Source of the DNA: Anaerolineae bacterium
GTDB lineage: Bacteria > Chloroflexota > Anaerolineae > Aggregatilineales > Phototrophicaceae
Assembly (NCBI GenBank): GCA_022823165.1
Contig: JAJDXR010000019.1
Location: 32,936 to 96,935, forward strand
DNA: 64,000 nt
Direction of reading: 5' to 3'
Part shown: positions 9,396-19,877 of the stretch, piece after piece
How positions within the stretch are numbered: the first letter of the stretch is position 1
Layout of the letters: each line of letters begins with the position of its first letter
The notes under the pieces: generated by a model
Seen by the model: only the letters and a program-made list of their open reading frames with translations
Database searches by the model: none
Told to the model about the DNA's origin: nothing
Made by a program: the position numbers and the translations under genes

Positions 9396-10553
9396 ATGCC
9401 TACAGATAGCGCGGACTTAGCCCCAGCCATAGAAGGATATTTCAAGCGAACGCAGTCACAGCGAAGCGCAGCGCGCGAATTGCTCGTCCTTGCGATAGCA
9501 ATAATTATCGCGGCGGGAAGTATAGCGCTGCAATCGCCTATGCTTACCGCCTCGCTTGCAGGGCTTGCAGCGGCCTTGGCGCTGTACCTGGTGTTCAGGC
9601 TGCGCGCGAAAAGAGTGCGGGTGCGCCTGGAGCATGCTGTCTTCACCGTCGCCGGCGACGGCTACGACATCCAACTGTCGGCTCCGTTTCGCTGCAAGAC
9701 CGGCGTCGAACGCAACTTGATGGCGGATCGCGACCAGGAAACCTGTTTTATCCGCATGGTAATCGATGCCCATGGCAAGCCGCTGGTTTTGGAAGAGCAG
9801 GTGCATGCAGGTTACGTTCCACCGCCCTTGGACGAAATTGTGGGGCTATCCAGCGCCTTGGGCCTGGCCGAATTGACCAGCCTGACGCCCTATCCCGGTA
9901 CGCTCTGGGCGCTAATCGAGCAGATGCGCAGCTGGGAGGGGACAAGCGCGCGCATTCAGGCTGACGACGAAATTCAGAGCCTGCGCCGGATTGGCGAGCA
10001 ACATCTGAGCAACAAGCGCTACATCGAGGCGATCGCAATTTATTCGAGCATCATTCGCCAAGCCCCTGATTCGGCGGCCTCCTACTTTGGCCGTGGAACA
10101 GCCAGATACTTCGCGGGCAAAGACCTGGACAAAGCGGTGAATGATCTGACGACGACACTCCGCCTGGATCCCCAGCGTAACGATGTCTATCGCATGCGCG
10201 CGTTGGCGCGGGCTGCGCTGGGAGAGTGGACCAGCCTGCGCGATGATTGCTCGGCGGCTTTACAAGTTCAGTCGCAGACTGCCGAACTTTACAATTTGCG
10301 CGGAACAGCCTGCTATCATCTGAAAGATTACGACGGCGCTTTAGCCGACTATGAAGCGGCGATCAAGCTGGAGCCTGGCCGACCCGAGTCCTATTACAAT
10401 CGCGGCATTGCCCGGCAGCAAGCGGGCCGCCACAGCGAGGCGCTGGCTGATTTTGAGTACGCGCTGCGCCTCAATCCGGAATTTGAACCGGCGGCGCGCA
10501 GCCTCGACGCCATACAAAGACAAACTGGACGGCAAATCAATTCAGAGTCTTGA
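9396..10553 (+). CDS. Membrane-anchored TPR protein
   Basis: 385 aa. Two N-terminal membrane helices (about 27-47 and 50-68) are followed by a globular segment (about 75-190). At least four tetratricopeptide repeats occupy about 195-375, recognisable from NKRYIEAIAIYSSII, AASYFGRGTARYFAGKDLDK, AELYNLRGTACYHLKDYDGA and ESYYNRGIARQQAGRHSEA. TPRs are protein-interaction scaffolds; no enzymatic motif is seen and the partner is unknown. The 3' end overlaps convergent arsC by 17 nt. Confidence 0.75.
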   Translation: MPTDSADLAPAIEGYFKRTQSQRSAARELLVLAIAIIIAAGSIALQSPMLTASLAGLAAALALYLVFRLRAKRVRVRLEHAVFTVAGDGYDIQLSAPFRCKTGVERNLMADRDQETCFIRMVIDAHGKPLVLEEQVHAGYVPPPLDEIVGLSSALGLAELTSLTPYPGTLWALIEQMRSWEGTSARIQADDEIQSLRRIGEQHLSNKRYIEAIAIYSSIIRQAPDSAASYFGRGTARYFAGKDLDKAVNDLTTTLRLDPQRNDVYRMRALARAALGEWTSLRDDCSAALQVQSQTAELYNLRGTACYHLKDYDGALADYEAAIKLEPGRPESYYNRGIARQQAGRHSEALADFEYALRLNPEFEPAARSLDAIQRQTGRQINSES

Positions 10554-10947
10554 GCCATGCTCGCAGCTTCAACTCCAAGCCATCGCGAACCGCTATGAAC
10601 GACTCCAGGATTGCCGCGTCGTCGCCCTCGACCGCGGCCGGATCGGGAAAGCTCCAGTGGAGGCGCCGCGCCGGCCCCGGAAAGTGCGGGCAAGCATCGG
10701 CGGCTGCATCACAGACGGTAATCACGTAGTCGAACTCGGTTTCAAGATACCGCGTTAGGTTTTCAGAACGCTGGGCCGAGATATCAATGCCGCGTTCATG
10801 CATGGCGCGCGCGGCGTAGGGATTGACCGACGAAGGCTTGGCGCCGGCGCTGTAGACCTCGACCCGGTCGCCCGCCAGATGGCGCAGCAGCCCCTCGCCC
10901 ATTTGAGAGCGAGCTGAATTCGCCGTGCAGAGGATGAGAACCTTCAT
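10537..10947 (-). CDS. arsC: Arsenate reductase, thioredoxin-coupled ArsC type
   Basis: 136 aa from the ATG at 10947 (MKVLILCTANSARSQ). It has the low-molecular-weight phosphatase loop C-T-A-N-S-A-R-S (C7-S14) and the second redox pair C79 and C86 in VCDAAADAC, as in thioredoxin-dependent ArsC, plus the WSFPDPAAVEG segment. It reduces arsenate to arsenite by a three-cysteine relay. No arsR, arsB or acr3 lies adjacent, so export must be encoded elsewhere. Confidence 0.88.
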   Translation of the reverse strand: MKVLILCTANSARSQMGEGLLRHLAGDRVEVYSAGAKPSSVNPYAARAMHERGIDISAQRSENLTRYLETEFDYVITVCDAAADACPHFPGPARRLHWSFPDPAAVEGDDAAILESFIAVRDGLELKLRAWLKTLN

Positions 10948-11016
10948 AAACACCATCCTATGATCGTTTTACGTTAAGCAACGAGCCGGTTAGCCGCGCC
11001 CGTGATTTCGGCGCCG

Positions 11017-11859
11017 TCAGGTCAGCCGGTCCTGGGCGCGCGCGAATGACTGCGACAAGAATAGCGCTATCATCGCCAGCGCAATCAAGACCAGTCCGGT
11101 CCAAATGGCGGCATCAATGTCGCGCTCAAATATGCTGTAGACTAGCAGCGGCATTGTTTGCGTTTTGCCCTGCAAATTACCCGCGAAGAGAATAGTCGCG
11201 CCAAATTCGCCCAAGGCGCGCGCCCAGCTCAGAATCATGCCCGATACCAGCGCCCGCCAGGCAATCGGCAGGGTGATATACCAGAACATCAGCCAGCCGT
11301 GGGCGCCATCGACGCGGGCGGCGTCTTCAATTTCCCCGGCGATGCTGGAAAAGCCGACTTGAGCCGAGCGAATATAAAAGGGCGCTGAGATGAAGAACTG
11401 AGCGATGACGACAGCCAGAATGGAAAAGGGAATGATGACGCCCGAATCCGCCAGCAGCGAGCCGACGACGCCGCTTCTGCCGAAGGTGAGCAACAGCGCC
11501 AAACCAGCGACGGCCGGCGGCATGACGATAGGGAGTTCAATAAACAGGCTGACCAGCCGTTTGCCGCGGAAATTGTAGCGAGAAAGCGCGTAGGCCAGCG
11601 GCGTACCCAAGACAGCCGCCAGGCAGACCACTGCGAAAGTAGACGTGAAGCTGAGGAGCGCCGCGGAGAGAATTGTCGCGGAATTGGGCAAGCCCTCCCA
11701 AGCCCGCGAGCTGAGGCCCCGAGACAGCAGCACGGCAACGGGCAGCGCCAGCAGCAAGAAAGCGAAAATGCTGACCGAAACGACGAGCAGCTTATCCGCT
11801 GGCAGGCGGTTGCGGGCGGCAGGCGGTTTCCGGATCTTCGGATTCCTCGGCGGCTTCAA
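11017..11859 (-). CDS. modB: Molybdate ABC transporter permease
   Basis: 280 aa with about six membrane helices and the permease EAA loop SIAGEIEDAARVDGAHGW near residues 170-190, followed by RALGEFGATILFAGN, a strong ModB/CysT signature. The start is a TTG at 11859 with GGAG 7 nt upstream; it lies inside the modA 3' end, a 68-nt overlap that suggests coupled translation. It would carry molybdate (or tungstate) across the membrane with modA. The ModC ATPase is not next to it, so an ATPase must be supplied in trans. Confidence 0.88.
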   Translation of the reverse strand: MKPPRNPKIRKPPAARNRLPADKLLVVSVSIFAFLLLALPVAVLLSRGLSSRAWEGLPNSATILSAALLSFTSTFAVVCLAAVLGTPLAYALSRYNFRGKRLVSLFIELPIVMPPAVAGLALLLTFGRSGVVGSLLADSGVIIPFSILAVVIAQFFISAPFYIRSAQVGFSSIAGEIEDAARVDGAHGWLMFWYITLPIAWRALVSGMILSWARALGEFGATILFAGNLQGKTQTMPLLVYSIFERDIDAAIWTGLVLIALAMIALFLSQSFARAQDRLT

Positions 11860-12679
11860 GCATCGGCTCCGGAGTCAACTTTGGCGGCGGATCTTCCGAT
11901 AGTATAGCAGGCGCGCAGAAGCCAAACTCGACCAGAATCGAAGCGGCTGCATTCGACAGCACAAACTCGACAAATCCAGCAGCCAGCGACGCATTTCCGG
12001 AATTCGCCAGGACGGCGATGGGATAAGAAGCCAACTGATTGTGCGCCGCCTCAATTTCGATAGTCCGCAGCTGACCGCCGACAGCGCCTATGACATCCGA
12101 TTGGTAGACTATGCCCGCGTCGGCTTCACCCAATGCGACGCGCGTCGCCACCTGCCGTACGTTGCTTTCTTCCGACACCAAATTGAGATAGACATCGTCG
12201 ACGAACTCCGCGCCGTGCGATGCGAACATGGCATCGGTATAATCGCGGATCGGCGTGCCTGCCGCGGCCAGGACCAGCAGTAGGTCTTCGCCGGCCAAGT
12301 CGCGGATCGAGTCTACGTCAGCGGGATTATCGCCAGGCGTAATCAATACCAGTTGATTATGCGCGAAGATGCGCACATCGTCTTCAGCGACGATGCCGCC
12401 CTCGACAACCAGCTCCATCTGGCGCTCGTTGGCGCTGGCGAATACATCAGCCGGCGCGCCCTGGATCAATTGAGCCGCCAGGGTCGAAGAACTGGAGAAA
12501 TTCAGCAATATGCCCGCATCGGGATTGGCCTGCAAAAACTCATCCCTCAGCGCCTCAAAGACATCGGTTAGGGAGGTCGCGGCAAATACGGTCAAAGCCT
12601 GCGCGGCCGGTTCTTGAGCCAAACAGTTCAGGCCGAAGGACAATGAAACAATTAACGCGGCCAGGCGCCCGAGCGGCAT
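11792..12679 (-). CDS. modA: Molybdate-binding periplasmic protein
   Basis: 295 aa from the ATG at 12679, chosen for the AGGAGA site just upstream. The signal peptide (about 1-24) is followed by the ModA core TVFAATSLTDVFEAL, then FSSSSTLAAQLIQGAPADVFAS with the oxyanion-binding serines, and the ADAGIVYQSD segment. It captures molybdate for ModB. The C-terminal tail after residue 255 is Pro/Glu-rich and unusual; it coincides with the overlap with modB. Confidence 0.88.
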   Translation of the reverse strand: MPLGRLAALIVSLSFGLNCLAQEPAAQALTVFAATSLTDVFEALRDEFLQANPDAGILLNFSSSSTLAAQLIQGAPADVFASANERQMELVVEGGIVAEDDVRIFAHNQLVLITPGDNPADVDSIRDLAGEDLLLVLAAAGTPIRDYTDAMFASHGAEFVDDVYLNLVSEESNVRQVATRVALGEADAGIVYQSDVIGAVGGQLRTIEIEAAHNQLASYPIAVLANSGNASLAAGFVEFVLSNAAASILVEFGFCAPAILSEDPPPKLTPEPMLEAAEESEDPETACRPQPPASG

Positions 12680-12842
12680 GAAGGTCTCCTCAGAACTACG
12701 GCAGCATGATATGCCATGCCGACCATAAAGCAAGCGTCATGGGCTATACGCCCAGTCTACGATCAGCCGACGCTTGCTCAACGCTCGCTTGATTGCGGCG
12801 CTTTATCCATTATGTTGATAATAGCTGTCCAGAGAGGCTCGC

Positions 12843-13475
12843 ATGCGTTACGGTCACCGGCCGGGGCCGCCATCCTGGTTCATCATCTTGCTAGGCATCG
12901 CCATAGTTTTTGGCGTTTATTATCTATGGATGGGTCTGCGGAGCTTTATGTCGTCGGGCGTTTCCGCGTCGGAATCAACCTTGCAGGCGAACGAGCAACA
13001 TACAGCGACCGCGATACGCATTGAAGAGATAGAGTTCAATGCGCCGACGCTATTGCCCAGCATCACACCGGTGCCGCCCTGCCACGACTTTGAAGTAAGC
13101 GTGCCCATAGCCACCGTCCGCACCGGCCCGAGTATCAGCAGCAACATCGTCACTGGTCTGCGCGCAGGCACGGTCGTCTGTGTGATCACTTTACTGCCGG
13201 ATTCAGATTGGTATTTGGTGGACCAGAACGAACGCACGCGCCGTATTGAGCAAGTGTATATGCACCGGGACATCATCCGGGCTTTGAATCCGACGCCGAC
13301 GCCGACGGCAACGTTGACGCCCACCAACACCCTGACGCCTACCGCAAGCGCGACGCCTACAAAAACTCTGGCGCCGACGGCCGCCCCAATTCAAGACCGC
13401 AGGCCAGCGCCCCGGCCGCCCTCCCCCGCCGCTTTACCCAGCGAGACTTCAACCGCGGCGAGCATCAGCCTCTAG
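12843..13475 (+). CDS. Membrane-anchored SH3-like (SH3b) domain protein
   Basis: 210 aa. A single N-terminal membrane helix (about 11-32) leads to a bacterial SH3-like domain (about 80-145) with VPIATVRTGPSISSNIVTGL and DSDWYLVD, followed by a Thr/Pro-rich tail of TPT-type repeats (about 146-210). SH3b domains outside the membrane commonly bind cell-wall or surface ligands. The tail would be a flexible envelope linker. No enzyme domain is attached. Confidence 0.7.
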   Translation: MRYGHRPGPPSWFIILLGIAIVFGVYYLWMGLRSFMSSGVSASESTLQANEQHTATAIRIEEIEFNAPTLLPSITPVPPCHDFEVSVPIATVRTGPSISSNIVTGLRAGTVVCVITLLPDSDWYLVDQNERTRRIEQVYMHRDIIRALNPTPTPTATLTPTNTLTPTASATPTKTLAPTAAPIQDRRPAPRPPSPAALPSETSTAASISL

Positions 13476-13560
13476 CTTGCGGGAACGTACCAAGCGACTA
13501 TACTGATTGCAGGTCTGTACGGTCTCTCGCGCGGGTGGGCGCGGACGAAAGGGATTGCGT

Positions 13561-14799
13561 TTGGCTGCAATTATTCAAGTCGTCGGCGGCGTCATGTTTG
13601 TGTTCATCCTGCTGAGCATCGTCGTGACGGAAGTCAACAACCTGATCGCCCGGGCGACCAAGCTGCGCCCGAAGAACTTGCGCAAGAACATCAATCGAAT
13701 CATTGACGATCCGGTCATCCAGGCCAAGGTATATACGCATCCCTTGATTCAGTTGGTGAAGGCGGACCCGATAGCGCCCAGCCGGCGCATTTCGGAGCGG
13801 GAGGCCTCCAGGATCGCCAATGGCGCCGTCAGTTCGGTCGATTTTATTGATGCCAAAACATTCGTCGATGTCGTACTCACTACGATCAAGGCGGAATCGG
13901 ATCAGCAATTGTTCGGCTCGCTGCTCAATGTCATCGACGGAATGCCGGCCGGTCCCGAGCGGCGCGGACTGCGCGCCATGGTCAACAGGATTGTCACCAC
14001 CGGCCAAGGCATGGGTGACTTGCGCAAAGCCCTGCCCTACGTGCAAGACCGGCGCTATCGCAGCGCGCTTTCCGAAATCGTCAACCAGATCGACGAAGAA
14101 GTCAGCCTGCTTGGCGTCGAGCCGAGCTCAAATGTGGCGCTGATGGCGGGCATCAAACAGATCGAAAGCCAAAACCTGCGCAATTCACTGGCCACGGTAA
14201 TGTACAGCGCCGGCAGTTGGGATGCGGCCCGCCAGAATCTTGAAACCTGGTTCAGCAATTCGATGAGCCGCGCCAGCGACGATTACAAGGCGCGGATGAA
14301 GCTCTCATCGGTAGTGGTCGCTCTGTTTTTCGCCCTGGCCTTAAACATCGACACTTTGAACATCGCGCGAACGCTCTGGGAAGATCCGGCGCGGCGGGAG
14401 CAAATCAGCAGCCAGTTGGACTATTCCGTACAAAGCGGCGAGTTGCAATCTCAAGTGGACGTCACTCAACCCGGCGGTGATGACGAATTCCGCGCCAATC
14501 AAGCCCAGCCCGCCAATGAATTGGAGGACGCCTTGGGGACGGGCGTGGAGATTGCCAATCAATTGCAGGTTATCGAAGAGCTGAGGCTCCCGATTGGCTG
14601 GACAGTTCAGAATGCAAGCGGCGCGCCCGACATGCTGAGCGACCCGAACAATCTCTGGAATTATTTCCCGGCTAATAATCCCGACGGCTGGCTGGGCTTG
14701 CTGGCGGTGAAATTCCTGGGCATAGCGGCGACCGTCATCGCGGCGGCGCAAGGCGCGCCCTTCTGGTTTGGAATCGTCAACCGAGTGCTGCGTCGCTAG
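13561..14799 (+). CDS. Conserved-looking membrane protein of unknown function
   Basis: 412 aa from a TTG at 13561, preferred because AAAGGGA ends 6 nt upstream; the frame is open to 13507. There is an N-terminal membrane helix (about 3-22), a long soluble region rich in helices (about 30-240) including INRIIDDPVIQAKVYTHPLI, a second helix near 250-268 (VVVALFFALALNIDTLNI) and a third near the C-terminus (about 378-400). I do not recognise a family or catalytic motif. It is not clearly in an operon with its neighbours. Confidence 0.7.
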   Translation: MAAIIQVVGGVMFVFILLSIVVTEVNNLIARATKLRPKNLRKNINRIIDDPVIQAKVYTHPLIQLVKADPIAPSRRISEREASRIANGAVSSVDFIDAKTFVDVVLTTIKAESDQQLFGSLLNVIDGMPAGPERRGLRAMVNRIVTTGQGMGDLRKALPYVQDRRYRSALSEIVNQIDEEVSLLGVEPSSNVALMAGIKQIESQNLRNSLATVMYSAGSWDAARQNLETWFSNSMSRASDDYKARMKLSSVVVALFFALALNIDTLNIARTLWEDPARREQISSQLDYSVQSGELQSQVDVTQPGGDDEFRANQAQPANELEDALGTGVEIANQLQVIEELRLPIGWTVQNASGAPDMLSDPNNLWNYFPANNPDGWLGLLAVKFLGIAATVIAAAQGAPFWFGIVNRVLRR

Positions 14800-15101
14800 C
14801 GGCTTTTGCGCCTGCGGCTCATCGTCAAGCATGCGCTACGGCCTACGGATTCCCGGCGAGGGCCCTGCGCTTGTGAAAAGACAAGCGCTATGTCGAGCGC
14901 CTGCGCATTTGCCAGCCCCTTCGGCATGACTGATTCGCAGCCGAACGCGTATTATGCTTCTTTCAAAACTGACGCATTTTTATAGATATTCTCTGTTGAC
15001 AAGCGGGTAACGATTCGCACAAAATAGTTTGGACACAGACCTCTGCGCCGCGTCAAAAAAATAGACTTAGTTTTATTCATCCACACAGGCGAGGATAGAC
15101 C
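14800..15101. other. 302-nt intergenic region upstream of the sigma factor gene
   Basis: It contains a perfect 8-bp hairpin GCGCTTGT-(6 nt)-ACAAGCGC at 14867-14888 without a T-run, possibly ending the preceding transcript, then an A+T-rich stretch and the putative sigma gene promoter. No coding potential was seen. Confidence 0.6.
14996..15025 (+). promoter_or_regulatory. Probable promoter of the sigma factor gene
   Basis: A perfect TTGACA (14996-15001) is followed after 18 nt by CAAAAT (15020-15025), 76 nt before the GTG start. The -35 is perfect and the -10 is 4 of 6. Confidence 0.5.
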
Positions 15102-16271
<1,170 letters not shown>

Positions 16272-16302
16272 CTTATAGATCAGGTTTGTGTCGGCAGTAA
16301 GC

Positions 16303-16336
16303 GGGCGAAACGGCTGAGCCGTTCGCCGGCTTTTTG
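16303..16336 (+). terminator. Rho-independent terminator after the sigma factor gene
   Basis: GGCGAA(A)CGGC pairs with GCCGTTCGCC with one extra A and a short loop, followed by GGCTTTTTG. It lies between the sigma gene and the aminotransferase gene. Confidence 0.8.
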
Positions 16337-16353
16337 TATAGGGTGGAACAACC

Positions 16354-17550
16354 TTGACCAACTCCCTCGAACACTTATTGAGCGCGCGCGCCCTCGGGAT
16401 GCGCCAAAATGTCATCCGCGAGATTCTGAAGGTGGTGTCGCAGCCGGGCATGGTATCGTTGGCCGGCGGCATCCCGGCGCCAGAGACCTTCCCAATTGAA
16501 GAGCTGTATCGCATTAACGAGACGGTGCTCGATCGCTACGGAGCGGCCGCGCTGCAATATGACCTGACCGAGGGCTTCGCGCCCTTCCGCGAGGCGCTGG
16601 TCGGCTACTTGGCGCGGAAGGGCATCAGCGCCGATGCCGAGAGGCTACTGGTCTTTAACGGTTCGCAGAGCGTGCTGGACACGCTGGGCAAAATACTGAT
16701 CACGCCAGGCGATGTCATCGCTTTGGAATCCCCCAGTTATCTGGGCGCCATTTCCGCCTTCAGCAGCTACTTGCCCGAATACATCAGCATCGAGACCGAT
16801 GACGACGGCATCGTGCCCGAAGCGCTGGAGCGAGCGCTCGATCAGCAGCCGGTCAAATTCATTTACTTGGTGACGACCTTTCAGAACCCCACCGGGCGGA
16901 CGCTCAGCGTGGAGCGGCGGCGTGAAATCGCGCGGATCATCAAGGCGAAAAATGCGCTGGTCATTGAAGACGACCCCTACGGCGATTTGCGTTATCGGGG
17001 TCAGCCCGTTCCCGCGTTGCAGACCTTCGCGCCGGAGAACACCGTCTACGTCAGCACCTTGTCCAAGATATTCGCGCCCGGCTTAAGGCTGGGCTTTTGC
17101 CTTGCGCCGCCGCTGATTCGCGAGTGGCTGTATCGAGCCAAGCAAGGCGCTGACCTGCACAGCAATACCTATGCGCAGGCGCTGGCGACCGAATACATCT
17201 GCGGCGGATTCATCCAGCGGCAGATTCCGAAGATCATCGAGCTGTATCGCCCGCGGCAAGAGGCGATGCTGACGGCGCTGGAACAACACATGCCCCGCGA
17301 CTACCGCTGGATCAAACCGGAAGGCGGCATGTTCATCTGGGTCGAGGGACCGGCGGATGTCGATGCCGAAAAAATCTATTGGGAGGCTGTCGAGCAGAAG
17401 GTCGCCTTCGTGCCGGGCAAATACTTTTATATTGAGCCGGAAGACGGGCTGTCGACCATGCGCCTGAATTTCACGCGGGTCGCGGAAGCGACAATTGAAA
17501 CGGCAATCGAAACACTGGGTCGGGTGATTCGGCAGCTCGACAAGGACTGA
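16354..17550 (+). CDS. PLP-dependent aminotransferase, LysN/2-aminoadipate transaminase-like
   Basis: 398 aa, TTG start with GGTGGA upstream. Fold-type I aminotransferase with the N-terminal VSLAGGIPAPETFPIEE block, the YDLTEGFAPFREAL segment, FQNPTGRTLS, VIEDDPYGDLRY (the aspartate that pairs with the PLP ring nitrogen) and the catalytic lysine in STLSKIFAPGLRLGF. This pattern belongs to the LysN/ARO8-like group with broad 2-oxoacid specificity (aminoadipate, aromatic, branched-chain). There is no lysine pathway neighbour, so the substrate is open. Confidence 0.85.
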   Translation: MTNSLEHLLSARALGMRQNVIREILKVVSQPGMVSLAGGIPAPETFPIEELYRINETVLDRYGAAALQYDLTEGFAPFREALVGYLARKGISADAERLLVFNGSQSVLDTLGKILITPGDVIALESPSYLGAISAFSSYLPEYISIETDDDGIVPEALERALDQQPVKFIYLVTTFQNPTGRTLSVERRREIARIIKAKNALVIEDDPYGDLRYRGQPVPALQTFAPENTVYVSTLSKIFAPGLRLGFCLAPPLIREWLYRAKQGADLHSNTYAQALATEYICGGFIQRQIPKIIELYRPRQEAMLTALEQHMPRDYRWIKPEGGMFIWVEGPADVDAEKIYWEAVEQKVAFVPGKYFYIEPEDGLSTMRLNFTRVAEATIETAIETLGRVIRQLDKD

Positions 17551-17588
17551 GCTTTTTGCGGCGCCACACTGGCGACTGGACTGGGGCC

Positions 17589-18833
17589 ATGCCGAAACTA
17601 AAACGAAATCCGCCACAATCAGCCGGGGACGGGACCGGCGCGCGCGCGCTAATTCTCGCTTTCTACCTGCCGGCCTTGATGGCGACGATCGGGCAGGGTT
17701 TGCTGGCGCCCATCCTGCCACTATTCGCCGCCGACTTTGAGATCGGCTATGTGCTTATCGGCCTGGTGCTGGCCGGCGAAGGCCTGGGCACACTCATCGC
17801 GGATGTGCCGACCGGGCTGCTGCAGCGCCGCTTCGGCAACAAACAGGTGATGATGATGGGCTTGCTTTTGAAGTCCGTCACAATTCTGCTGCTCTTCGCC
17901 GCGCCCACGATTTGGATCGTGCTGCTGCTGCGGCTATTCGCCGGCTTCGGACGATCGATGTTCACGGTGTCGGCGCATGTCTATGTGACGGACAATGTCG
18001 CCTTGGGGCAGCGCGGCAAAGCCATCTCGATGTACGGCGGTACGCATCGGCTGGGCGGCTTCATCGGGCCGGCCATCGGCGGAATCGCCGCCGGCTTGTT
18101 GGGCTTGCGCGCGGCCTTTCTCATCGCCGGACTGGTCACGGCTGTGGGCTTGATTATGGTCGCGCTATTCACGCAGGGCAGGCGCGAGGAAAAGCGCAAG
18201 ACCGGCGCGCGCGAGGAACATCCGCTGCATTTGCTGTCCGTGCTGCAATCGAATTATCGCGTCCTGGCGTCGGCGGGCATCGCGCAGGTTTTCGCCCAGA
18301 TGATCCGCGCGGGCCGCATAGTCGTCATTCCCCTGTTTGCCGCTGATGTCCTGGGCTTGGGTTTTGAAGAGATCGGCTACATCGTCAGCATTTCAGTCGC
18401 CATCGACTTCAGCCTGTTTGTGGTCGCGGGCTGGCTGATGGATCGTTTCGGCCGCAAATTCGCCATCGTGCCCTGCTTCGGCATTCAAGCGATCGGCATG
18501 GCGCTGGTGCCATTCGCGGCCAGCTTCGCCGGCCTGCTCTTCGCGGCCGCGCTGATCGGCTTCGGCAATGGCTTGGGCGCCGGCTCAATGATGACCCTGG
18601 GCTCGGATCTGTCGCCCGACCGATCACGGGGAGAATTCCTGGGCGTCTGGCGCTTGATCGGCGACCTGGGCCATACCGGCGCGCCCCTGGTTGTTGGCGT
18701 CGTGGCCGACATTCTCGTGCTCAGTTCCGCCATCTGGTTCATCGCCGGCACGGGCCTGGCGGCGGCGAGCATATTTTTGTTCCTGGTGCCAGAGACACTC
18801 AAGCGGAAAGCGCCGCTGGCGGTGGTTTCGTGA
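17589..18833 (+). CDS. MFS transporter
   Basis: 414 aa from the ATG at 17589; the in-frame TTG at 17556 has no better support. About twelve membrane segments in two halves, with the loop motif DVPTGLLQRRFGNK between helices 2 and 3 (MFS motif A type), repeated as DRFGRK in the second half, and YGGTHRLGGFIGPAIGG as a motif C-like stretch that favours export. It is probably a drug or metabolite exporter; the substrate is unknown. Confidence 0.85.
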   Translation: MPKLKRNPPQSAGDGTGARALILAFYLPALMATIGQGLLAPILPLFAADFEIGYVLIGLVLAGEGLGTLIADVPTGLLQRRFGNKQVMMMGLLLKSVTILLLFAAPTIWIVLLLRLFAGFGRSMFTVSAHVYVTDNVALGQRGKAISMYGGTHRLGGFIGPAIGGIAAGLLGLRAAFLIAGLVTAVGLIMVALFTQGRREEKRKTGAREEHPLHLLSVLQSNYRVLASAGIAQVFAQMIRAGRIVVIPLFAADVLGLGFEEIGYIVSISVAIDFSLFVVAGWLMDRFGRKFAIVPCFGIQAIGMALVPFAASFAGLLFAAALIGFGNGLGAGSMMTLGSDLSPDRSRGEFLGVWRLIGDLGHTGAPLVVGVVADILVLSSAIWFIAGTGLAAASIFLFLVPETLKRKAPLAVVS

Positions 18834-18893
18834 ATCCTCCACTCCCAAGGTGAGGGAGGGGAGGCCTGCAATAGCGCGATTTCCAGTCTCGCC

Positions 18894-19877
18894 ATGTTAA
18901 CCAAGCTGAACTACCTCACTGTGGATTGGCCGCTGCGGCAAGCGCGCCTGTTCCCGCAGGTTCGTCCGCTGATCGTCGAGATCGGCTTTGGCAATGGCGA
19001 CCATCTGATTCACCTGGCTCAGACGCGACCGGAATACAACTTCATCGGCTTGGAGATCTCCAGCCAGTCCATGGACAAAGCCGAAGCCAAGATCGACAAG
19101 CGGCGCCTGGCCAACGTACGCCCTATCCATTGCCGCGCGGAAACGGCGCTAGCTCACTTGCTCGGTCCGCAGACGGTGACGGAATTCCACATCAATTATC
19201 CCGATCCCTGGTTCAAGAAGCGCCATCAGCGCCGCCGTTTGATCCAGCGCGAGACGGTGGATCTGCTGACCAGCCGGCTGCGCGCGGGCGGGACGCTGCA
19301 TCTGGCCACGGACATCACCGAATACGCTGAGATGGCGCATGAAACGCTGGCGCATACGCCCGGCCTGACGAATCAGTTTGAGACGGCCTGGGCCAACGAC
19401 ATCGCGGGGCGCTTTCGCACCAAATACGAGCTCAAGGGTTACCGCGAAGGCCGGCGCGGGCACTTCTTCCGCTATCAGCGCAACGCCATGCCGGTGGCGC
19501 ATCCCGCAGTCATTAAGGAGCTGGACATGCCGCATCTCTTCTTGCACTCGCCCCTGTCCGCCGCCGAGATCGTCGACCGCTTCGAGGCGGCGCGGCATCA
19601 AGCCGGCGGCGCGCATATCGCGGTTCTGCGCGCCTACGCCGATCCCAAACGCGACACCGCCGTATTTGAAGTCGTGGTCGAGGAGCCGAGCATCGAGCAG
19701 CACGCCCTGCTGCTGCTGTCGCCGCGGGCGGACGCGGGCGAGTACATGGTCAGGCTGAGCGCGGTGGGTCATGCGCGGTCGACGGCGGGCATGCACCGGG
19801 CGGTGGCGGCGGTAGGCGAATGGGTGACGGGCCTGGATGCGGGCGGACGCGTACTGGCGCGGAAGCTGCGCACTTAG
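18894..19877 (+). CDS. trmB: tRNA (guanine-N7-)-methyltransferase with C-terminal extension
   Basis: 327 aa. The first ~200 residues are TrmB: LIVEIGFGNGDHLIHLAQ (AdoMet motif), FIGLEISSQSM, and the strongly conserved HINYPDPWFKKRH with active-site residues, then TKYELKGYREGR. It makes m7G46 in tRNA variable loops using AdoMet. Typical TrmB proteins are about 210-240 aa, so residues from about 215 to 327 (starting MPHLFLHSPLSAAEIV) form an extra domain not recognised here. It ends in a 4-nt convergent overlap with the restriction gene. Confidence 0.92.
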   Translation: MLTKLNYLTVDWPLRQARLFPQVRPLIVEIGFGNGDHLIHLAQTRPEYNFIGLEISSQSMDKAEAKIDKRRLANVRPIHCRAETALAHLLGPQTVTEFHINYPDPWFKKRHQRRRLIQRETVDLLTSRLRAGGTLHLATDITEYAEMAHETLAHTPGLTNQFETAWANDIAGRFRTKYELKGYREGRRGHFFRYQRNAMPVAHPAVIKELDMPHLFLHSPLSAAEIVDRFEAARHQAGGAHIAVLRAYADPKRDTAVFEVVVEEPSIEQHALLLLSPRADAGEYMVRLSAVGHARSTAGMHRAVAAVGEWVTGLDAGGRVLARKLRT

